5,316 nt of DNA from Planctomycetota bacterium (GTDB lineage: Bacteria > Planctomycetota > Phycisphaerae > Sedimentisphaerales > Anaerohalosphaeraceae), in contig QNBU01000090.1 in NCBI GenBank assembly GCA_003644215.1, forward strand, positions 1 to 5,316. Direction: 5' to 3'. Under the pieces are notes generated by a model. It had not been told where the DNA came from, made no database searches, and saw only the letters and a program-made list of their open reading frames with translations. The position numbers and the translations under genes were made by a program. Position 1 is the first letter of the stretch, and the number at the start of each line of letters is the position of its first letter. Shown piece by piece: positions 1 to 4,657 of this stretch.

Positions 1-2084
1 ACATGTGTGCCCCCGCAGCACTCCTTGCTGAAAGCTTTGGGAATATCTGCTTCATCGTTAGCGCCAATCGCAAGCACCCGAACTTCGTCGCCGTATTTCT
101 CTCCGAAAAGGGCTATTGCCCCAAGCTGTTTGGCTTGTTCAATATTCATCACAGCAGTTGTAACCGGCAAGTTCTCAGCAATCTTTGATTGCACCTTGTT
201 TTCGATTTCTTTGATCTGGTCTTTCGTCAATGCTTTTGGAGAGGTAAAGTCAAATCGCAGATAATCCGTGCATACCAGCGAACCCTGCTGCTTGACCGCA
301 TCGCCCAGCACCGATCGCAGCGCCCATTGCAGGATATGCGTAGCGGTGTGGTTTTTCATGGTGGCCTGACGATTCTTGTCCACAGTGGCCTGTACCGCAT
401 CACCGACCGACAGCGAACCGGATAGCAGTTTTCCACGATGTAAAACACAGTCGGCGATTTTTTCTGTGCTTTCGACTGCAAACTCGGCCGTCTTTGTTTT
501 AATCATGCCACAATCGCCAACCTGTCCACCGGATTCGGCGTAGAAGCAGGTTTTATCCAGCACCAGCGCAACGGTGTTTTTGGTATCGGAAAGAGTTCCG
601 GTTGCCTCAAAGCCCTTTGCGTCGATCCAGCCAAGCAGTTCAGCGCCACAGAAATCGATTTCATATTTGGGTGCGTCGTCCGTTACCGGCATTTCTACGC
701 CGGTCAGCACTGCCGCCATCGAGGTTCCCTTTTGTGCGGCTCGCGCACGGGTGCGCTGCTGGGCCATTAAATCCTCGAACTGCGCCGAATCGACCGTTAA
801 GTTCTGCTCACGAGCCATCAACTCCGTCAGATCCAGCGGAAAACCGAATGTGTCGTATAACTGAAATGCATCTTCGCCGCTGAGGACTCTGTTATTTTTT
901 GTTGCCGCCGTTGCGGCCCCGGCGAAAATCTCTAAGCCGCGATCCAGCGTGCGGCCGAACGAGGCCTCTTCTGCCTGGATAACAGAAGTTACGAACTCGG
1001 CACGTTCTTTGATTTCGCCAAAGGCGTCGCCCATGTATCCGGTTACGACATTGACCAGCTTGTGCATAAAGGGTTCATGCAGATCCAGCGCCCGGCCAAA
1101 GCGGCATGCCCGTCGCAGGATACGCCGCATAACATAGCCGCGGCCATCGTTGCTCGGATTGACTCCGTCGGTGATCGCAAAAGTCAGCGTGCGGATGTGG
1201 TCAGCGATGACACGAAAGGCGTTGTCGGCTTTGTTGCCAAGCTGTGCGGTGAACTTTTTACCGGCCAGCTCCTCGACGGCGCTGATGATCGGCATAAACA
1301 GGTCGGTCTGGTAGTTACTGCTCTTTTTCTGCAGTACCGCCGTGATGCGTTCCAAGCCGGCACCGGTATCGACATAGTTGGCATTTAACTTTTCCAGCTT
1401 GCCATCGGGTTTGCGGTTGTATTGAATGAACACCAGATTCCACAGCTCGATAAAGCGGGCGCACCCGGCATTGACGGCGCACTTGTGTCCGGGGATATGC
1501 TGCATGTCGCAGTGTTCAGCGCCGAGATCGATATGCACCTCGCTGCACGGTCCGCATGGTCCGGCGGTACCCATTTCCCAAAAGTTATCTTTCTTGCCGC
1601 AGAACAGGATGCGTTCCTTTGGCAGCGTTGTCAGCTTGGCCCACAATTCGGCAGCTTCGGTGTCGGCGGGACAGTTGTCCGATTCATCGCCTTCAAAGAC
1701 CGTTGCCCACAGCCGATTTGGATCGATCCCGTACACATTGACTAATAACTGCCAGGCCCACTCAATGGCCTCGGCCTTGAAGTAGTCGTCGAATGACCAG
1801 TTGCCCAACATCTCAAAAAAGGTGTGGTGATAGGTGTCAATGCCCACTTCTTCGAGGTCATTGTGCTTGCCGCTGACGCGGATGCACTTTTGGCTGTTGA
1901 CAGCGCGGCCGTATTCGGGACTGCGGTGGCCAAGGAAGATTTCCTTGAACTGATTCATCCCCGCATTGGTGAACAGCAGGGTCTCATCGCCAATCGGCGT
2001 CACCGGCCAACTCGGCAGAAACCGGTGATTCTTTTCCTTAAAGAAATCAATAAACGCTCGTCGAATTTCGTTTGAGTTCAACAC
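1..2084 (-). CDS. alaS: Alanyl-tRNA synthetase, C-terminal part cut by window edge
   Basis: The gene encodes the cytoplasmic enzyme that charges tRNA-Ala with alanine and hydrolyses mischarged Ser/Gly-tRNA-Ala. I translated 694 codons with no stop. The class II catalytic core comes first: LLFTNAGMNQFK near residues 36-47, CIRVSGKHNDLE at 67-78, the motif 2 region HHTFFEMLGNWSF at 86-98, and motif 3 GRGYVMRRILRRA at 314-326. The editing domain follows with FYAESGGQ (514-521), HTATH (579-583) and CCGGTH (689-694). The four expected zinc ligands H579, H583, C690 and H694 are all present, and the window ends just after the last one. By comparison with the roughly 876-residue E. coli enzyme, about 180 residues are missing, mainly the C-Ala domain. 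A Cys/His-rich insert (about 180-208) sits in the aminoacylation domain. The chosen start is GTG at 2084, with TTG at 2081 as the alternative; a stop codon seven codons upstream limits any extension. It lies 21 nt after the 93-aa gene and is probably co-transcribed with recA. The identification is secure. Confidence 0.97.
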   Translation of the reverse strand, partial: MLNSNEIRRAFIDFFKEKNHRFLPSWPVTPIGDETLLFTNAGMNQFKEIFLGHRSPEYGRAVNSQKCIRVSGKHNDLEEVGIDTYHHTFFEMLGNWSFDDYFKAEAIEWAWQLLVNVYGIDPNRLWATVFEGDESDNCPADTEAAELWAKLTTLPKERILFCGKKDNFWEMGTAGPCGPCSEVHIDLGAEHCDMQHIPGHKCAVNAGCARFIELWNLVFIQYNRKPDGKLEKLNANYVDTGAGLERITAVLQKKSSNYQTDLFMPIISAVEELAGKKFTAQLGNKADNAFRVIADHIRTLTFAITDGVNPSNDGRGYVMRRILRRACRFGRALDLHEPFMHKLVNVVTGYMGDAFGEIKERAEFVTSVIQAEEASFGRTLDRGLEIFAGAATAATKNNRVLSGEDAFQLYDTFGFPLDLTELMAREQNLTVDSAQFEDLMAQQRTRARAAQKGTSMAAVLTGVEMPVTDDAPKYEIDFCGAELLGWIDAKGFEATGTLSDTKNTVALVLDKTCFYAESGGQVGDCGMIKTKTAEFAVESTEKIADCVLHRGKLLSGSLSVGDAVQATVDKNRQATMKNHTATHILQWALRSVLGDAVKQQGSLVCTDYLRFDFTSPKALTKDQIKEIENKVQSKIAENLPVTTAVMNIEQAKQLGAIALFGEKYGDEVRVLAIGANDEADIPKAFSKECCGGTH

Positions 2085-2093
2085 AGTTAATCT

Positions 2094-2097
2094 GCCT
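2094..2097 (-). promoter_or_regulatory. Weak ribosome binding site of alaS
   Basis: Read on the minus strand this is AGGC, 10 nt before the GTG at 2084 and 13 nt before the TTG at 2081. The spacing favours GTG. The match to the anti-Shine-Dalgarno sequence is short, so alaS translation may depend partly on coupling to the gene that ends 21 nt upstream. Confidence 0.35.
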
Positions 2098-2105
2098 AAA
2101 AAATA

Positions 2106-2387
2106 TTATTTTTCCGGTCCGCGTGGAACACAGTATTCAACTTTATCTGCAATTCTTTCGACTGCCCTGACAAAGCGATATAACATAACGATCATAAAGA
2201 TAGCAACCGCAAGATAGATCGCCCCAAAAATGCAAGGGAACGCGAACATCCCCACTTTCTGCATCATAGGTTGATGTGGTGGTTTAAATATATGAGGGCT
2301 ACCATTTTCAACGGTAACACACTGTGTCGTCGCATCAGCGGTTTCACTGGAAGCTTCTTCTGTTATAACAGCTTCTTGTTCTCCCAT
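2106..2387 (-). CDS. Small single-pass membrane protein of unknown function, between recA and alaS
   Basis: I do not recognise this 93-residue protein and assign no function. The N-terminal part (1-34) is acidic, rich in Glu, Thr and Ala, and has no Lys or Arg. A Pro-rich stretch with His (about 31-40) follows, then one strongly hydrophobic segment at about 47-70 that would span a membrane once. The tail (71-93) is basic at first (RFVRAVER) and contains one Cys. The positive-inside rule suggests the tail is in the cytoplasm and the N-terminus outside. There is no signal-peptidase-like site. The gene is supported by a good Shine-Dalgarno sequence and by its tight fit: 24 nt after recA and 21 nt before alaS, on the same strand. 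It occupies the place held by recX in gammaproteobacterial recA-recX-alaS clusters but does not resemble RecX, which is a soluble helical protein. Its stop is in the same frame as alaS, with seven sense codons between them. Confidence 0.75.
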   Translation of the reverse strand: MGEQEAVITEEASSETADATTQCVTVENGSPHIFKPPHQPMMQKVGMFAFPCIFGAIYLAVAIFMIVMLYRFVRAVERIADKVEYCVPRGPEK

Positions 2388-2394
2388 TACATGA

Positions 2395-2401
2395 CTCCCT
2401 T
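2395..2401 (-). promoter_or_regulatory. Ribosome binding site of the 93-aa membrane protein gene
   Basis: The minus strand reads AAGGGAG, 7 nt before the ATG at 2387. This spacing selects that ATG over the overlapping ATG at 2392, which lies only 2 nt from the site and is followed at once by TAA. The presence of this site is the main sign that the small gene is really translated. Confidence 0.7.
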
Positions 2402-2411
2402 ATTTTGTATA

Positions 2412-3473
2412 TTATTTTCCTTCTGTCTCAATCAACCCTTTGGCGACGAGGATTTTTTGTTTTAGTTCGTCGATCAGTTCGGGATTGTCGGCGAGGAATT
2501 GTTTGGATTTTTCACGGCCCTGGCCTAGCCGGACTTTGCCGTAATTGAACCATGCCCCGCTCTTGGTGGCGATGTCATTCTCAACGGCCAAATCCAGCAG
2601 GTCGCCTATGTAGCTGATGCCGCTGTCGAACATAATATCGAATTCGGCCTTTTTGAACGGGGCGGCGACTTTGTTCTTGACCACACGGGCGCGGACACGG
2701 TTGCCGATCGCTTCATCGGTCGTATTCTTGATTGTGGAAATACGACGCACATCCAGCCGGACCGAACTGTAAAATTTCAGTGCGTTGCCGCCAGAGGTGG
2801 TTTCAGGGTTGCCGAACATCACACCGATCTTCATACGGATTTGGTTGATGAAGATCAGGCAGGTTTTGCTCTTAGCAATGACACCGGTCAGTTTCCGCAG
2901 GGCCTGACTCATGAGTCGCGCCTGCAGGCCAACATGCGACTGGCCCATCTCGCCCTGCAACTCCGCTGCGGGAACCAGTGCGGCGACGGCATCGATCACG
3001 ATAATATCGACCGCGTTGGACCGGACCAGCATCTCGGCGATTTCCAGTGCCTGTTCGCCCGTATCGGGCTGGCTGATGAGCATACTGCTGATATCGACGC
3101 CGAGCTTCTTTGCCCAGGTCGGGTCCAGTGCGTGTTCGGCGTCGATAAACGCCGCGACGCCGCCGGCCTTTTGGGCGCTAGCGATCACATGCAACGCCAG
3201 CGTTGTCTTACCGGATGCTTCCGGGCCGTAAAACTCGACCACCCGACCGCGCGGGATGCCGCTGCCGCCAAGGGCAATATCCAACGATAAGGCACCGGTA
3301 GAGATTCCTTCGATCTTGTAGTGCTTCGAGTCGTCCATTTTCATAATGGAACCGGCGCCATACTGTTTTTCGATCTGGGCAATCGCCCGATCCAGGGCGC
3401 CGCCCTTGGCGCTGGCGTCTGTTGTTTTGGTCTCTAATTTTTTCTTTGTGACGGTTTTTTTTGCTTTAGCCAT
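2412..3473 (-). CDS. recA: Recombinase RecA
   Basis: RecA is the cytoplasmic ATPase that forms filaments on single-stranded DNA, drives strand exchange and activates LexA self-cleavage. The protein is 353 residues, a normal family length. Key elements are Walker A GPEASGKT (83-90), the catalytic Glu of DAEHALDP (E113, equivalent to E. coli E96), the Walker B strand ending in D161 (D144 in E. coli), NQIR at 210-213 with the sensor Gln at 211, and an intact DNA-binding loop 2 from GNPETTSGGNALKFY (221-235). There is no intein. Two features differ from E. coli: a Lys-rich N-terminal extension of about 17 residues, and a C-terminus that stops at EGK without the acidic autoinhibitory tail. The start is fixed by AAGGAG 6 nt upstream. 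The 93-aa gene begins 24 nt downstream with no terminator between, so recA probably leads an operon ending in alaS. The non-coding region upstream holds repeats that may bind a regulator. Confidence 0.98.
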   Translation of the reverse strand: MAKAKKTVTKKKLETKTTDASAKGGALDRAIAQIEKQYGAGSIMKMDDSKHYKIEGISTGALSLDIALGGSGIPRGRVVEFYGPEASGKTTLALHVIASAQKAGGVAAFIDAEHALDPTWAKKLGVDISSMLISQPDTGEQALEIAEMLVRSNAVDIIVIDAVAALVPAAELQGEMGQSHVGLQARLMSQALRKLTGVIAKSKTCLIFINQIRMKIGVMFGNPETTSGGNALKFYSSVRLDVRRISTIKNTTDEAIGNRVRARVVKNKVAAPFKKAEFDIMFDSGISYIGDLLDLAVENDIATKSGAWFNYGKVRLGQGREKSKQFLADNPELIDELKQKILVAKGLIETEGK

Positions 3474-3479
3474 ATTTAT

Positions 3480-3485
3480 CTCCTT
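3480..3485 (-). promoter_or_regulatory. Ribosome binding site of recA
   Basis: The minus strand reads AAGGAG, 6 nt before the ATG at 3473. It is a near-perfect Shine-Dalgarno sequence and confirms the start that includes the Lys-rich N-terminal extension. The next in-frame ATG would be Met44, inside the conserved core. Confidence 0.85.
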
Positions 3486-3512
3486 GTTAGCGGCTTCTGT
3501 GTCATCCTTAAC

Positions 3513-3540
3513 TTTATATTTTTAGGCCCACATCCAAACA
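3513..3540 (-). promoter_or_regulatory. Weak candidate recA promoter
   Basis: The minus strand has TATAAA (3513-3518) with TGTTTG (3535-3540) 16 nt upstream. The -10 is good and the -35 poor. Transcription would start about 30-35 nt before the recA ATG. The -35 overlaps an inverted repeat CCAA-ACAGG-TTGG (3534-3546), which shares a CCAAA half-site with the upstream repeats. A rival pair, TTAAAC (3582-3587) and TATTAA (3560-3565), is no stronger. The sigma factor preference of this organism is unknown. Confidence 0.17.
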
Positions 3541-3711
3541 GGTTGGTTTACCCTATCGGTTAATATGCCATAAGTCCTGTCGTTTAATATTCTTAGCGTG
3601 TCATTGCAAGCCACTGTCTTCGATGTCTTCACGCGTCGCTCTTCTGGGCATCCGGAAAATGCATTAGTACAATAATCACTTAACAATGCTTAATAATTCA
3701 TATTTACTGAA

Positions 3712-3746
3712 AAATGGGTTCATTTGGTCATTTCGTGTTTTTTACG
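3712..3746. repeat. Direct repeat upstream of recA, copy 1
   Basis: This 35-bp stretch starts AAATGGGTTCATTTGG and matches the copy at 3807-3841 in 29 of 35 positions without gaps. Its first 14 bp form an inverted repeat AAATG-GGTT-CATTT. The unmatched sequences on either side show that the similarity is confined to this element. It lies about 240 bp upstream of the recA start and may be an operator. Confidence 0.65.
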
Positions 3747-3758
3747 GTTAAACGCAGC

Positions 3759-3780
3759 TTTTCAATGAAAACAAGTTTCA
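3759..3780. repeat. Chained inverted repeats TTTTC/GAAAA
   Basis: Two overlapping inverted repeats share a central GAAA: TTTTC-AAT-GAAAA (3759-3771) and TGAAA-ACAAG-TTTCA (3766-3780). They sit close to midway between the two long direct repeats. The alternating half-sites look like a protein-binding array, but short AT-rich inverted repeats arise easily by chance. Confidence 0.35.
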
Positions 3781-3806
3781 GCTATGCCTTTTTACCTATT
3801 TTTGCC

Positions 3807-3841
3807 AAATGGGTTCGTTTGGTAATTTTATGTTTTTGGCG
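3807..3841. repeat. Direct repeat upstream of recA, copy 2
   Basis: This is the second copy of the 35-bp element, starting AAATGGGTTCGTTTGG. With the two preceding bases it forms a better dyad, CCAAATG-GGTT-CGTTTGG (3805-3822), with one mismatched pair. Its start is exactly 95 bp from that of copy 1, near nine helical turns, so proteins bound at both would face the same side of the DNA. Confidence 0.65.
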
Positions 3842-3852
3842 TTCAATTATCT

Positions 3853-3868
3853 ATCCCTGATCAGGGAT
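3853..3868. promoter_or_regulatory. Perfect 16-bp palindrome
   Basis: ATCCCTGATCAGGGAT is fully self-complementary with no spacer. A zero-loop palindrome suits a dimeric DNA-binding protein better than an RNA hairpin. It lies 11 bp from direct-repeat copy 2, on the thpR side, and about 380 bp from the recA start. The protein that would bind it is unknown. Confidence 0.4.
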
Positions 3869-3940
3869 GGCCTGACCCAACCCGATTCCAATGGAACACG
3901 CTTAACCGCCATAAAATAACTGTCACATTTTGAAACTTCC

Positions 3941-4002
3941 AAAAAATACCTCGCACGGGCAAGTATACCCCCCATGTCTTTCGGGGACAAGCCCCCCGTG
4001 TC
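3941..4002 (-). terminator. Candidate intrinsic terminator after thpR
   Basis: Read on the minus strand, an outer stem CACGGG/CCCGTG (3995-4000 with 3954-3959) encloses an inner CCCC/GGGG stem (3983-3986 with 3970-3973). A run of six T (3941-3946) follows after seven bases. The G-rich segments can also pair in other ways, for example GGGG with CCCC across CTTG. The distance between stem and T run is longer than ideal, so termination may be partial. It lies about 85 nt after the thpR stop, where the kinase-thpR transcript would be expected to end. Confidence 0.45.
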
Positions 4003-4051
4003 AATTCGTCATGAAAATTTAACCGACGCAGCGACAACTTCTACCCACTTT

Positions 4052-4075
4052 ATTGGAGCTGGGCCCATTTCCAAT
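4052..4075 (-). terminator. Stem-loop just after thpR, no T run
   Basis: ATTGGA and TCCAAT arms flank TGGGCCCA, giving a dyad broken only by two symmetric mismatched positions. It begins 11 nt after the thpR stop. There is no T run, so it may stabilise the 3' end or aid termination but is not a standard intrinsic terminator. Confidence 0.3.
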
Positions 4076-4086
4076 TATTCTCAAAC

Positions 4087-4647
4087 TCACTTCAACGAGG
4101 CCGTGCAAACGGCGCTGTATTCCGGGCCAGTCCGGCTTAGCTGGCTTTCGTACAAGCACAGTTGATCGACCGAAACGGACCCGAAGTATTCATCACTGTA
4201 CGCCTGGATCGCTCTGGCTAAACGGTGTCCAGCGGCGGCACTTTTGACCCGGCCAATCGTCAGGTGACCGGCAAATGGACGGTTTTCTTTGTCCCAGCCA
4301 ATCTGTTCAAACTCGTTTTCCAGCCGTGCCTGTATGTTTAGCAGTTCCGTCGGTATTTCGCATCCAGCCCAGACCACGCGGGCTGGTCGCCCAAAGACGC
4401 CCAAGCCCTGAATCCGCAGCTCAAAACTTTCATACTCGGCGGCCGTTCGCGTCATCACATCACAGAGCGGCATAATCGTACTGTTGGGAACCTCGCCCAA
4501 AAACTTCAGTGTCAGATGTGTCTGCTCAGGGCGTACCCACTTAATCTCTTTTCCGGACAGATGCAATTCTCGTTTCAAATGTTGTTGAACATATTTGATT
4601 CTGTCTTGCACCTGCGATTCAGTGTCAATTGCCGCGAATAGCCGCAT
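4087..4647 (-). CDS. thpR: RNA 2',3'-cyclic 3'-phosphodiesterase (2H family)
   Basis: The protein belongs to the 2H phosphoesterases (formerly LigT) and hydrolyses RNA ends carrying a 2',3'-cyclic phosphate to leave a 2'-phosphate. Its cellular role in bacteria is poorly defined. At 186 residues it is close to the E. coli length of about 176. Both catalytic HxTx motifs are present, HLTL at 44-47 and HLTI at 128-131, and the family N-terminus MRLFAAID is intact. The start is ATG at 4647, 10 nt after the kinase stop, with only a weak AGAGA-type ribosome binding site, so translation may be coupled to the kinase gene. A thpR/ligT gene beside recA is also known in Deinococcus (cinA-ligT-recA). Here the two are separated by a long gap and a probable terminator, so they are likely transcribed separately. 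Identification is firm; the exact substrate in vivo is not known. Confidence 0.93.
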   Translation of the reverse strand: MRLFAAIDTESQVQDRIKYVQQHLKRELHLSGKEIKWVRPEQTHLTLKFLGEVPNSTIMPLCDVMTRTAAEYESFELRIQGLGVFGRPARVVWAGCEIPTELLNIQARLENEFEQIGWDKENRPFAGHLTIGRVKSAAAGHRLARAIQAYSDEYFGSVSVDQLCLYESQLSRTGPEYSAVCTASLK

Positions 4648-4657
4648 TGTTTTTTCT

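Larger units (their letters stand above)
3474..4086. other. 613-bp non-coding region between thpR and recA
   Basis: No open frame here looks like a gene. Reading toward recA, the region holds: a stem-loop just after thpR (4052-4075), a GC-rich candidate terminator (3941-4002), a 16-bp palindrome (3853-3868), the second copy of a long direct repeat (3807-3841), a chain of TTTC/GAAA half-sites (3759-3780), the first repeat copy (3712-3746), an AT-rich stretch (about 3660-3715), and finally the recA leader. The part from 3660 to 3850 is clearly richer in A+T than the genes. I scanned both strands for CTGT-N8-ACAG, GAAC-N4-GTTC and GTTC-N7-GTTC SOS boxes and found none. The region is long for a bacterial intergenic gap and most likely carries the recA promoter and operators; an unannotated small RNA cannot be excluded. 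Confidence 0.7.

Noticed and set aside
1062..1785. Plus-strand open frames of about 107-119 codons
   Set aside because: They are antisense to alaS, whose minus-strand frame is unbroken and carries all family motifs.
2387..2392. Overlapping ATG-TAA start-stop just before the 93-aa gene (ATGTAATG)
   Set aside because: The Shine-Dalgarno sequence is only 2 nt from this ATG but 7 nt from the real one, so initiation here is unlikely.
2841..3290. 149-codon open frame on the plus strand
   Set aside because: It lies wholly antisense to the conserved core of recA and its translation has no recognisable features; it is a shadow of the recA codon pattern.
2412..3473. Intein or frameshift in recA
   Set aside because: The frame is continuous, with Walker A, Walker B and loop 2 at normal spacing.
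3660..3715. AT-rich stretch with TTAA-CAATGC-TTAA and GCATT/AATGC inverted repeats as a structured RNA
   Set aside because: The arms are only 4-5 bp and AT-rich; they do not form a convincing RNA gene or riboswitch and are expected by chance in such composition.
3474..4086. A classical SOS box upstream of recA
   Set aside because: No CTGT-N8-ACAG, GAAC-N4-GTTC or GTTC-N7-GTTC was found by eye; the direct repeats are reported instead as candidate operators of unknown type.
3974..4165. 63-codon plus-strand frame over the thpR 3' end and the gap
   Set aside because: No convincing ribosome binding site, overlap with the thpR C-terminus and the hairpins, and no protein-like features.
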